A stretch of DNA of 64,000 nt. Source: Terebella lapidaria (Eukaryota > Annelida > Polychaeta > Terebellida > Terebellidae). Shown in pieces: positions 19,501-33,800 of the stretch; within the stretch, counting starts at the first letter, position 1; every line of letters starts with the position of its first letter. Position numbers and translations under genes: made by a program. The stretch is from positions 3,224,001-3,288,000 of the forward strand of contig OX424561.1 of the NCBI GenBank assembly GCA_949152475.1, read 5' to 3'. The notes below the pieces were generated by a model, which had not been told where the DNA came from, made no database searches, and saw only the letters and a program-made list of their open reading frames with translations.

Positions 19501-22500
19501 GTGCAAGATTGATATATTTATACACTGTATTTTACAACCAACCTGCGTTTTGCAACTGAATTAAATGTATATGACATGTACATGTATATTGATTAGGAGG
19601 TAAAATATAAGTATTGCTAATCAATTTTTGGCATGAGACAATATATATTTTTCTACTTTCTTGCCCCTGAATTAGTTGGAGGCTCAGAGAGAGCTGGCAG
19701 ATAGCAGGGACCGTCTCAAAGCGTTCGGTTTTGACTATGTCTACATGTCCATGGACCGCACCTCAGAGCAGTACGCCTCACAGGAACTTGTAAGTAACCA
19801 TGGTAATATTCGAAATGGTTTCGGTAAAGCTGCCTAGAAACCCATAAGCTTGAGACAAGAACCCCACTAGGAAGAAAAATTCAGACAGTCTCTTTTTTGA
19901 CACAAGTCACCGACGTCAGGTGTTCGTTAAATATTGCAATATATTCAGTTCTGGACTATACTGTAACTATACATTCAAGTATTCACCAATGAAATGATTG
20001 GCAAAGTATTGATCCATCTGATGTGTGTCATGAAGTAGTGGTTTATGTCACTGTTGACTCGAAGAAATCCTCCAGACATTATATTCTACATGAACGGTAA
20101 CAATTGATACATGTTGTGATTTGATTAATTATTAAAGCCTCGATAAGTTTGTGTGTCTCATAGTTTTTTGAGAAAGTAGGCTACCTGTACAACTTGGTAA
20201 TATCACGCGCTCTGGATATCGCTATTTATTTTTTGGCAAGCTTTTTAACGAGTTCATGGCGTGAAAACAAGAAAGCTTAATCCTCACTCGTCACAGACCT
20301 TTCCTGAAAGAGACAATAAGTCAGTATGTCGTCTATTGTCGTGGTGGTGACTTGACCTCTGTATTAATGGTACTTGATCATGTTGGTGTTACGTAACACT
20401 TACTTAGTGATTCATAACATGTAGCCTGCCAAAAAATCTCTGATACAGTGTGACTACCACTTAGTCGTGTTATGTTTATAGCACAGGGTATTTTCTGTAT
20501 TCATATATGAAGTGGTACCACTATTGATGGTTTTGTGCCAAAACATAATGACAACCAGCAGCTTTTTCCTGATAATTGCAGTTTAACGGCACACTGCACA
20601 ATTTTCCACAGAAGCAGGAAAATGAAAAATGAAAGTGTAATTTTTGCGCTCAAATGATAACCCTTGTCTTGTGTTGATGAGTGTGTTTGTTCAGTGTAAT
20701 AGGCTGACCATTTGATTACTGGATGGGGCCTCATGGTTTGAAGCATGAAGGGAACCATTGAATACAATGAATAATTTTTGGGGATGATGGGGGCAGGATT
20801 CATGTTCAGTTCCGTTTTGTTGGTACTCGTGTTATGGACTCTCTGGATAAACGTAATTTATTGTTATCGTAATTACAAATAATAATTCCGTGATAAGAGC
20901 TGTGGGTAGTGCAGCCCCAGGCCACGAAATTATGAGGACTCAGTGTGCATGTTTGTGGGGGAGTGTGACAAAAGCAGACAGTTCGTACAAAGCAGAAAGC
21001 CTGTTGATTGAAACGAGGGTGTAGTTGGCTGGAGGTAATTTTTTGTCACCAAAAAGCTCATCCATTACCAATGTCAACACGGAACAGACGCAAATGTCTG
21101 CTTGACTTTTTTTTAAGGGCTGATTGCGAAAATTTACACTGTGTTCCATGGTGGCACTCTGACCCTGTTATTTGTGAGCCATGCTTCTCGGAGCGTTATG
21201 GCCTGACCCAGGACTGTTGCCGTGGTTACACATTGCACGCTAGCCTGGGGGTCCTTGTGACAGTGGGATGTGACAACATTTCTGGCCTATTACTGGGAAG
21301 ACACACTAGAACGGCTAGACACTTGTTTTATGGTGTACTGTATGAAAGGCCACACCAAGCACAGCTGCTCACCAAGACTCAATCAATTAACTAATTATGC
21401 CTTGATTAATTACGTTATAAACATTTCATTGTTCGAGTCTGCTCATGCATTTGTAATACACGAGAGTGAAGCAAAAAAAATCATAAAACTACGTGTACAA
21501 GGGATGTACCGGTACTAAAATTACCAAACTTACTGGGTGCGAACATAAAAAAATTGGTAACAGCTTTGTTCATGGTTGGTCAGTTAAATTTGTGTTCATG
21601 CTTTTGCTCTTTGACCTTGCTCCATTATTTCCAAGTTCTTCCCCTCCATAGATCAGACAAATTCCCTGATCATCCCCATGTGGTTGCTGCCCCCAAACTG
21701 ATCAAGTCCAGTTGGTCCATCTGCGGAGTGGTCTGAAAGAGCAGTGGTTGAGTTCTGGTCAGTTACCGAGGTAACATGAGTCCAGCCTTTGTCCTGTGTG
21801 TGTTGTGCTGGTGTTTTCATTCTCCTGCGGCAATTGCCACCTTTTCACCTCCCGGGGCTGTGAAAACATGTCAGTCAAACGCAGCTTGATTTGTTCTGAT
21901 CCTCACAGAAGGAATGTTTGGATCCAGCGCCTCATCTTTCAGATCAGCAAGTGGAAGAGCCCAGCATGCACATGTGAATATTTTCCTGGGCATCATGCAG
22001 TGTCCAGTTCTGGAGTTCAAGTGATGTCCGAGTATCAATTCTACTCTTCGCATTGCTTCAAACTGATTTTGGTCAGTGATTTTTAGCCGATTTGTTTTTG
22101 ATTGGGATGTAATAGGACCCCCATTATTGGTGTTCACAGAAGTCTGGAGAAATCTGATATCACCTTATCGCACACTAAGCACCTTGCATGGGCAGGGAGA
22201 TTGGAGTTATTCTGGTGTTGCTGTGACTCAGATAACACCAATTGTTCAAGGACAATCACAAAATATCATATAACAATAACTTCCAATGAAGAACATGGAT
22301 TGAAGCATATAGAGAAATGCTGCCTCTGTGGCGACTGTAATTAACAATAAATTCTGATGAAACATTCTCAAAGAAACTACATGTACCAGGCATGCTAGGT
22401 AGCAGAACTTCTCAAGTGAGCAATACTGGAGCATGAATCACAGTGTAAATTGCAGCATTATCAAATCATATTGTGACTTATCAGTACATTGTGACTTATC

Positions 22501-25500
22501 GTATAAAAACACAAAAAGTAAATAAAATAGCTTATGTACACATCTACTACTGATTTGGCCATAAAATTCAATTATTGTTCGGAAGTACAACTGAATAAAT
22601 ATCACACAGGTATAGAAATGAATAGATAGAAATCACTTAATTTCTGAGAATTCTGATATTTTCAAGGCTACATCACATACACAAGATGATGCATTGCTGT
22701 ATTCCTGTCAACACTGGATTTGGCAGACTGACCATGCATAATAAACATGCTAGTTGTGTGAGGACTGTATTAGTGTTGATCAAATCCACTGTTTGTGCCG
22801 TCCAGAACAAGGGATTTACATGACACCAGAATTATGGGTTTCTGGTGTCACTCACATGACTTGTACATTGTATTTGTGTGAGAACGCTGTTTATTGGTCC
22901 GATTTTGTGGGATAACCTCCAAGGAAACAAGTTGCTTTCGAGAATGGTGGTGGGGTGGGGGTGTCACAGTAAATATTTATTGTTATCCAGGTATTTGGAT
23001 CACCTTCAATAAAGTGCAATAAACAGAACTGATCAATAAATCAGCATTCTTGGTAATCTATGTCATATTCTGGCATGGTCATTGGTCAGATGTGTCCATG
23101 TACGGGTTCTCAGTTATTTACCTTCAGAACAAAGTCTTTATTACATGTCATAATATTTATGACAGCTGAAATGTAAAACATTAAGAATGTTATAAATGTA
23201 TTAACTTATATTGCCAAATTCCGAATTGACACTAATTGTGAACTCAAAGGCCCATAACAAACTCAGATGTATCAGAGACTAATAACCATTGGAATTAGGA
23301 TAAATTTACCTTGACAATATGATAAAAAAAAATAACAAGGATAGTCGTTAAGATTATCGTTCTATCAAGGCCCTCTCCAGAACTATCGGATTATACCCCT
23401 TCATCTACACAATTATAATACATGTAAGTTGTGATAAACTATGGGTAGTACCAATGTCTATAAATAGCATCATATGTGGTATACATGTGTTGTGTGTTCT
23501 TACAGGATGGAAACAAGTTTACCTAATGGGTGTTTCTTCTTCAGGAATCTTCGCTGATCTATTCGATGAAGCTCTGTCAATCTCAGCTGGATTAGATCTA
23601 TATATAAGGTATATAAAACAAAGCAATACCGAAGGATTATCCCTCCTACGATGTATAACTATTTGAGGGTTTTACTCTCAGCACACGCCCATTTAAGTCG
23701 CCCGCGTGTGGGGTTCGTAATCTCGTCAAGTTGCCAAAAGTGACAGCTGTCGATGCCTACATCAAACACACCGACAACCACTCTCCGTGTGTCGAGAAAT
23801 GTCGCGCATGTATACATGTGGTCACAACCGGTAGCGTAGTGCTCTAATACAGCAGTAGGAGTATCTATCGTTGTGATAACAGTTACCAGGACAAACACAA
23901 CAAAGCTGTCTCAATGACATCATGTCAGTCCATGTCAAACCAAACCAAAACATACAGTATAAGTGAATAACACACATTCCTTCCAGCAAAGAGTTGAAAT
24001 GTTTCTGCACAGAAAATAAAGTCTTGAAATAATTGGCAAACAGTTATGTGTATTCTGCATTTCCACAATTTCCAGAAGAGTTTCTCTGATATATAACATA
24101 AATTACTTTGGAAGTTTTATACTCTTAAAAGTTATCTTTGTGGCCCAGTCGAAGCTTCATAACATGTGGTCATATAAAACTTCCAGGACTTATCAATCTC
24201 CCAGCTTATCCCTAGTGGTTTGGCACCAATACTACCAGTCCTTTTACACAGCGATTCCCCCAGCTTTTGGCTCAGGGGCTGGGGGAATAGTTCTCACCTT
24301 TCAAGTTTACTATCTTCAGTAGGTGCTGACATTGGCAGTATTATCACATTACTTACAAGCCCCCATAGACTTTCTAGGCTCTAGATACTAGTATCCAGGA
24401 GGCATTCCACAGCTAGGGTATTCAGAGCTGTGTTAATTATCTGATAAGTGGACTTGTTCCTTCACCACCGTGTCCATTGTTTTGATGGACTTCTTCGTTT
24501 ATTGCACGTAATTAACATGTTTAATACACCTTGATCATGTTGATATTGCTTGACCTGTATGGGATGGTAATTTCAAAGAAATAGTCTAGATATCTATACA
24601 TGTAGGTTTTATAAATTAATTTTGTGCTTCAACTTCTGGTGCCTGTATTGGTGCAGTTTTGAAAACCTGTTGCAGTCATTATACATGCAGGTTTTGCAAT
24701 TTACAGCATATGTTCACTATAGGTCAACTGTGAACTAAGAAATTTCCAGGTCTCCAATATTAGCTTGGTTGTATTTACTTTGTATACCTGGGCACAATTT
24801 GCATGTATCGTCTGTGCATTTGTGACAAATTGAGACTTATTAGTGTTCCAATTTTCGCCACAATCAGAGCCAGGTCAGCACTTGCAGATGTCCTTGTTAG
24901 CTCACTTTGTGCTTCTGGATCAGAATCACATGTAGAATCTGGATATAAGTCGTGGCAATGTTTTCTTGATGTCCGTAGATTGTGAGAACAAACAGAGTGC
25001 TAACGAACAGCATCCATCTAGTGCTACTGCTAGGGCTACTGCTTTTCCACAAAGATCTGTACATTTAATTGATTTCAGAGTTTCTCCGGAAGAAATCAAG
25101 TTATGAAAACAGCAAAACTTTTAGCTCTGCACGCTGATGCTGTGTTTCATGTCTGGAGCGAGCTGATTGCCCCAAGTGTGTTTAGGCTCTGGCTCGCATT
25201 GCCGAGACTTCTTACATTTAAACACCCCCACCACCCCCAAAAACCTGCCCAGATCACTTCCGTAAGTCCCACAGACAAAACACATCCTTCAATCTTCTTC
25301 AAAATCCTTTTGTTTTGTGGCATTATCTAACAATACATTTTTACAAAGCACTTCACTCCAAATATAGATTGCATTTATCCATAATATCTCTGTGGATGAG
25401 CTACCTTGAGAACGGCAAGTTTAAGCAGCAGATAAAAAAGTACTTGTTATGTGATGGAACAGTTCAGAGCTATCAATCCTGAAGGTTCCAGGAGTTCTTT

Positions 25501-28500
25501 GTCTGCCTCGGACGGTATTCTACTAGGACATGGAAATATTATGGAGGTAGTTTTATTATCTCCTGTTTTATGGTTCAGCCCCACATAACACCTGGATCCC
25601 TGGCTGTGATGAGGTTGAGCTTATGGAGGGAGGGAGGGAGGGAGGGAGGAGGGGTTGGGGGTGGGAAGGGGGAAGGGGGTTAGGTGCCTGTTTGGAAGCT
25701 TACAGGATGTTGAGTCATCCAAGATGATGGCCGTGACCATCCGTGCTTACTCACGTCTGGATCATCAGGATCATTTCATCTTCTCGATACGGTGCACGAA
25801 AAGCAATTTCCCTCCCTAAATCTGGGTAGATCGGGGCAGCACTTGCATGGGCTGTCGATGCAATTTGTTGATGCAATATTTCATGTATGGTTATTCGCCA
25901 ACAGGTCAATATTTTCCAGGTGTTGCATATGTACGTCCACCAACTTCTTATAATGTTATTCACTAGAGAATATTATCTAGATGGAATAGAAATACATGAT
26001 TAATCAGGTTTTAGTGGAGAATATGAGCCTCAAGCACATTACCAGTATGTGTCAGAAGGACAAGAATAATCAGGTCTATCTGAGGATGAACATGATAGTG
26101 TTCAGACAGAAGCAATATCTGCAACATGTTCCCACACAATAATTCTCCAGATCCATAAGGTGTTACCTTCACACAAATAATCTGTCATATCCACTTTTCC
26201 TTTTAAGATAGATCTGTGGAAAGCCATGCATTTTTTTTTCCATCAAAGTGCAAGATGATGGATTTATTGCAATTGACTTTTTATATAAATGTGACACATT
26301 TTCTGTGAGAATATGATCTGATATTTTTGCAGCTTTAAATTCTGTGAAAATTAAGTTTCATTCCTAATAATTACAGGTGTTGATGAGTTGTATTTATGTC
26401 AGTCGTTAGTACACATACTTCTTCCTCTTTATCTTTTACACATGATCCTCTGCCATAATGCCCCTGGAGAAAGTGTAAATGAGCGTTAACATCCAAGAGA
26501 ATAGAGTGCTAATGTTGTGGGTATTGAGTGATCAGGCATTACCCTGGAACTCTGCCGGACTTTTATTGCCCCCAAGTTATTCCCCAACATGGTTGTTCAA
26601 TCTACCAGTATCAGTAATCACTATAGTGAATGGGAAATTGTTGAGGTCATTCAGTGTATTCTCAGGGCATGAAAAATGACAACAGATTCAGAGTTAAAAT
26701 TGAAAACTGTATTGAACAATTACCATTCCATATTGTGGTCTAACTGAGTTGTGGATGATAATTGGTCCGACTGTGGAGCACATGGCCAGATCCTGTGCAG
26801 TATACTCTGTACTCTGACTGATTGCCGCAGTGTCTGCTGGTACACAGCTCCTTTATTGCTACGCGTGTGCGTTTATTGCAGCCCGGGCAGCGTGCTCTGT
26901 TGTTTACAGCTAGGAGCCTGTACCAGGGGATTCCTGCTTACATTGGCTGCTGTAGGAACTTATGATGATGACAGCGTTGTGTAGAATCTCCTCATCATTA
27001 CCGCAAGTAAATAAACACAGTTGTTTGTAAATCTGGACTCTCATGGGGGAAAGTTTTCAACTGAGGAAAAACCCAGGCTAAAACTTCCACTTTTGTTATG
27101 GCTGCTTCATCCTTGAACATTTTGCCCACTGGTTTTAGAATGTTTATTGTGAGAACAGAAAGGAAACAGTGGAATGCTGCACAAGGAAAAGACCTGAATG
27201 TAACACTGCATGATAATGGCCGTGGAGGAAAAGCTAGATGTATTTTAATGCACCAGCAATCTAGGAAATCCACCATTGATTGCACGAGATATTCGTTGAC
27301 ATGGTCGACGGTTATCTAAGACTTTAAATGCATTGTATATTTACATAGTTATTACAAAATTATGAAATTATCATTAAGATAAATATAAAAACTCTCTTAA
27401 GATCAAACATACATGTATCTGCATTTGTGGAAAACTAAAAACATTCTCATTTAATACTCTCATACATGTGAAAATACTGAGGATGGGAGTGTCAAAAGTA
27501 AACACACTCAGAAGCTAATTAATGATCTCTCAATAGCATGGCTAGTGGGTGTTCACACCGTACTGTACAAGATGTGAAACACAACCTTACATGTGACCCA
27601 TGTCGGTGGAGAACAAAGAGATGGGTGATAGGATGGATTAGCTTCGATCAGATCAGCTCGTCCACTGCTTGCTGGAGAAGTCGCCCCCATTACAACTGCA
27701 GAAGTTGTCCTAGCTCAGTGATATCTCTTTATGGGTTTCTGGTGACATCTTTTCCTCTCCTGCGTGAGTGTGCTGGCTGTTTTATCATCTCTCACAACAG
27801 TGTGATAAGTAAGCAAAGACATCGAGGCATACCTGTGTATGCATGCAGTGTGCAGAACTCCAGCAGGCGGAATCAGAGTGCAAAAACTGTGATATGCAGT
27901 TTCAGAAAGTGTGATATATACTGGTACAAGATTTTCAGGAAATCCACATTGTACATGTATCTGGGAAAGGTTCCCCATTTTCAACCACGAAAATATACGG
28001 ATACATGTAAATTTATGACAAAAGATGAGATTAACGCAAGTGAAATCAATGATCATTACATGTATCATAATGACTGCAAAATGCAAGTGTTTCAAAGACA
28101 TAATGTTAGATATAATTCAGTACATTTAAGTGACCTTGGTATGTAGCACTACACAATATCCATTAATAAATAATCAATGATATTTGGCAGGGTTCCTTGA
28201 CTTGAGTGTTGTCAACCTTTTCTGTCTCCTGTGATGATCAAATTAATCAAACCACCTGATTTTTGGCTCAAGTACATGTATCAAGCTACTGTTAATGATT
28301 GAACTTCCAATAAATGTGTTAATTTTTGCAGCCCATTCATCCTCTGTGTCGCGAGGAGACCAACTATCTGTAAATTTGACTTGATTTTGAGGTGCAGTCG
28401 TGAAGTCTGATGACTGACAGTCAGACACTTACATAATTACATACATTGAGTAGTCCAGAGCACTTCTTGGACCACTTACATTGTAATGGGGGAGCCCTTA

Positions 28501-30772
28501 GCCATTGTCGTCTTGTTTGATTTGTATTCATGGCATAGATATAGATACCTGGCTACATTCTCTATGACTGTGATCGAGTGTCAGGAGAGAGTGTTTTTGT
28601 ATTTGCGTAATTACCAGGAGCTCTGTCTGACAACCGTAGAGTTGCGAACTCTCGGGGTTCCTCGTGGTAGTATGGTTCTGTCTGTCGCACGGGTGATCTA
28701 TTTGAAATAAATCGACACAGACTTCAAGTTTGAGAGTTGATGTCACCAATTTGGAGACATGCACGAGGTTTAAAGCGAAAATACAAGCATTATTCAATCA
28801 AATTTTTGCAATTCATGTTTTAAATTCCATTAAGAAATTAAAACAAATTTGAAATTTCCAAACATTGAAGAATGTTTCAGACTCATATCGGTCATGACAT
28901 TACTGACAATATTTACCACAAACTCCAAAAAGTGTTTTTTGGATGAATAGACTGCATTGACCTGTTGACTGATCATTGTCCGACACCGGTTGACTCAGTA
29001 AATAGGGTAGAGGGGCGTACAACCAGTGATGTCCAACCTTGTCCTTCATTCAGCAATAAAAACACCAAACACTGCATGTCCAGCGAAGGTGGAGCGGTCT
29101 TGTTTGTATTCTTCATGATTTCTTTCTCAATATTGACATAGAAATAGATTAAATATTATTAGATTATTGAAGAAAAAATGTACTAGCACTGCTTCAGTGT
29201 CTCTTAACTCAACCGGTCCTCAGAATTCTTGACTTGCTGTCCACCTCATGCCCTTGTGGGCACATATTTAATTTGGACCTATTACTAAGGTTTAAGATGT
29301 ATTGGAGACACCGGACTAGCCTGACACCCCCGCGGGGCCCGACACTGTGGATACAGCCACTTACAGTGAAGGTCAATCACTGAGAGACACCAACAATAAA
29401 ACCCAAAACAGCATGTCAGATGTTTTAGGAGAGGACTGTTGATATTGCACCTTCGCTGGTCAAAGCCCTCGCACATATTTTATTGATTTTCTGTGGCCCT
29501 TTGGACACTGAACACAAAAACATTGTTGGAAATTCAATTAATTCATCAATAGCAGACAAATTTGACAAAGTATATATTTGTCATTTCATATCTTTGACAA
29601 AACAGTTCCACTTTTCAAATCAAACAAGCTTTCGCATATGAATTTATATCAATTCATAAATTAAAGGATATTGCAATAAAGGTCACCATAAATAATTTTT
29701 GGGACAATGACAACCGCCCCCCCCCCCCCCCCCTCCTCATTCTTCCTTCTACAGGACAGGATACCAACTCTTGGTGTTATCTCTGACCTGATGAGGACAT
29801 CCTGCTTCTAGCAAGTCATACATTCTCTGTTTGAGAATTCTTGTTTCTGAAATAAAAGAGTTCGAACTTTCCAAATATAGTACTCCCGTACCCAGAGGCA
29901 AGTAACTATGCTTGGTATTACTCCAGAATGTAGAATTGTGAAATGAGATTGTTTATGAATTGGTGATTGGCCAGAACCTGAAGAAGACAAAATGCATATT
30001 TGTACATGCAGTTATTGTTAAAATTTCGTGGATAAAAAAGCTGGTGACTGTGTTTACTTTCAGATGATGGCGATTTTTTTTCTCAGCCAAATTTCCAGTG
30101 CCTTTGTCTTGGTTGTGGATGTTGACAGTTTTCTGTTGCCTCAAGTTCTCATTTGTTTACATTGTTATGTAATGTGATGCTTGGGGGAGGGGGGGTGGAG
30201 GGGGGGGGGGGGAGCTACCTATCTCGGTAGCTGTAGACAAAACTCAGACACTGCCTGAAGCTTGACCTCGTCTGTATGAGGTGATGGCTTTGTGGTCCTG
30301 TACTGTTTGACTTGTTCCCACTTTTAGCATTTCCTATCATGATAAAAACACCTAAAACACCCTTCCCCGTGCCTGAAGCATTCATAACTTCAGAGACAAT
30401 AGAATATAAAACAAGGAAATACATAGCCATAAAATTGTGATATGGTTCCAATTTTTTTTTGTCAGAAAAAAATACTTGCATGTACAATGACACATAAATA
30501 TGCAAAAAAGACCATTGTGCTTTGCATATTGTGACCCTTACTGTTAAAAGGTCTGGCAGCAGCTATTACAGATAATGGTCTAATGATTCGCTGTCACGTG
30601 TTCGTGGGCCATGCTGTCATAGACACACTCAAGCATAACAGTTTGTCAGTGATGATAACTACAATGATTTTGGCAAAACGAGCATCCTATTTTGCCAAAA
30701 CACACATGTACTTTTTTCCAGAAAAGAATTACATGCCACTCAGACAAATTATATGATTATATAATATAAATC

Positions 30773-30807
<35 letters not shown>

Positions 30808-33800
30808 TATATGATATTCATGTGTTTTAAGCTGAAGTAGACCATGTTGCAGGTCATAGTGCATGACATGATGTCATCAATGTTTGATAGATAAATGTGC
30901 TGTGATGTGAATTCTGCACATGAGCAAACATGTACCAATTATATTAATAAAAAGTATTTCTAATTATAGTCCATATTCATCAGTCATCAAATATCACATG
31001 TATTAGGCATGTATTCCAAAATTCGATAATACTGTTGGAATTTAACATATTTTGAGTCAATTATTGTACTCAAAGTTCGGCGGATACTATGGATTTGGCT
31101 TTGTCGTCCGCGTCCGCAGAGATTTTCTTGTGAACGCGCTACAGGCCGCAATTCTCACCCGATCACCATTATTTTTTGCAGGCACATATATAATGGTAAG
31201 ATCCCGACACCAATCGATTTTGGTTGCCGTGGCAACTGAATTGGTCGTTTGGGGACACATTTTGCATTGAAAACAGCCTGTTTGAGACACATGGCTTGTG
31301 ACCGCGCTACAGGCCGCAATACTCACCCGATCACCATTATTTTTTGCAGGCATATATATTATGGTAAGGTCCCGACACCAATCGATTTTGGTTGCCGTGG
31401 CAACTGAATTGGTCGTTTGGGGACACATTTTGCATTGAAAACAGCCTGTTTGAGAAACATGGCTTGTGAACGCTCTACAGATGGCAATTTTTGACGAATC
31501 TCGATAATATTTGGAAGTGTTGTTGGGAAGGGCTGTCACACGAAACCAATCGTTTTTTTAGAATGATCATATAAATATTAATATGTTAACCGCCTAACTT
31601 ATTACAGAATTTTGAAATATCCATTTTGACGTGTACGATCATTCCAATAGCCTGTACAATGGAAGGTAATGACACTGGTTTCTTGTTCAGAATGGAGAAC
31701 TGATGTTTTCAGTGAAAACAGGACAATATTACTGAATAAGTTAAAGTTGGAATCAATTTTAAAATCAGCCAAATTTAGCGATATTGATTGTCACGCAAAT
31801 TTGAAACTACATCTCGAGAGAGTCAGGAATATATAGGAAATAGGCACAGTTCGACAACAGATACTTAGAAAATTGCCGTTAATAGTGCATGAAAAAAACA
31901 GTGGATAGAGAATGATCGGCCTGCCTACATTGCCGGTTGCCACCGTATCTACACAAATACCAATGACGTCACAAGACTGTGTGTAGAAATCGCTCGCAAG
32001 GCGGGCCGCTTTGAGGAAAAAAATGATTTGAATCTTGATTTGACAACTCAATTTAGGCACGCAATACACATTTTCAGACCCAAATTTGTACGATTTCTCA
32101 TTCTATAGACAAAATAAAGCTACCGCAGAATGAATAAATTTTGTCAATTCTAAAAGTGATTATAGCTTTAACATTAGTTTTACTAGTTAAGTCTATTATT
32201 GTCCACAATAAAAATAGTTAAGACGAGAAACATTTATTATTAAGCTCAACAAGGTAAAGGTTTTGTCCAGTACAGATTTCATGGGTGTAACTGAATAAGT
32301 TAACATTATTTTTAATAGTTAAGTCTATTATTGACCACAATAAAAATAGTTAAGACAAGAAATATTTATTAATAACCTCAACAAGGTAAATGTTTTGTCC
32401 AGTACAAATTTCATTGGTGTAACCGAATAAGTTAACATTATTTTCACTAGTTAAGTCTATTATTGACCACAATAAAAATAGTTAAGTCTATTATTGACCA
32501 CAATAAAAATAGTTAAGGTGAGGAATATTTATTATTAAGCTCAACAAGGTGAAAGTATGTCCAGTACAGATTTCATTGGTGTACTGAATAAGTTAACATT
32601 ATTTTTACTAGTTTAGTCTATTATTGACCACAATAAAAATAGTTAAGACAAGAAATATTTATTATTGGGCTCAACAAGGTGAAGATTCTGTCAAGTAGAC
32701 ATTTTATGTCTGTAACCAAATAAGTTAATTTTTTTTTTGCTAGTTAAATCTATTATTGACCTCAATAAAAATAGTTAAGATGAGAAACAATTATTATTGA
32801 GCTTAACAAGGTTAAGGTTTTGTCCGGTAGAAATTTCTGGGTGTAACCAAATAAGTTAACATTATTTTTACATGTTAAGTCCATTATTGACCACAATGAA
32901 AATAGTTAAGACAAGAAATATTTATTATTGGGCTCAACAAGGTAAGCTGAACAAGGTTAAGGTTTTGTCCGGTAGAAATTTCTGGGTGTAACCAAATAAG
33001 TTAACATTATTTTTACATGTTAAGTCTATTATTGACCACAATGAAAATAGTTAAGACAAGAAATATTTATTATTGGGCTCAACAAGGTAAGCTGAACAAG
33101 GTTAAGGTTTTGTCCGGTAGAAATTTCTGGGTGTAGCCAAATAAGTTAACATTATTTTTACATGTTAAGTCTATTATTGACCATAATGAAAATAGTTAAG
33201 ACAAGAAATATTCATTATTGGGCTCAACAAGATGGAGGCTTTGTCCAGCAGAGATTTTATGGCTGTGACCAAATAAGTTAACATTATTTCTTGCTAATTA
33301 AGTCTATTATTGATCACAATAGCTTTTTATGAAAACATTGATCAACTTTTACTTTGAATTTCAACTTGAGACTATGTTTGGCACAAATTATGAGTTAAAA
33401 TATAACTTATGGTGAAAAATTCGATCTGGCTCCAATTTCGTCATCTTGAAATGCAGTTTTGGTCAACTTTTACTTTGAATTTCAACTTGAAAGCATGTTT
33501 GGCACATATTAAAGGTCGAAATATAACCTATGGTGAAAAGTTCGATCTGGCTCCATTTTCGTCATCTTGAAATGCAGTTTTGATCAATTTTTAGTTTGAA
33601 TTTCAACTTGAAACCAAGTTTGGCACATATTATGAGGTAAAATATAACGTATGATGAAAAGTTCGATCTGGCTCCAATTTCGTCATCTTGAAATGCAGTT
33701 TTGGTCAACTTTTACATTGAATTTCAACTTAATACCAAGTTTGGCACATATTATGAGTTGAAATATAACTCATGGCGAAAAGTTTGATCTGGCTCCAATT

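Noticed and set aside
23504..23612. Exon-like block (acceptor TTCTTACAG, then [13 protein letters not shown], donor GTATAT) that looks a little like the kinesin [10 protein letters not shown] region
   Set aside because: In the phase required by exon 3 it reads into a stop, and exon 3 already joins exon 4 as in relatives.
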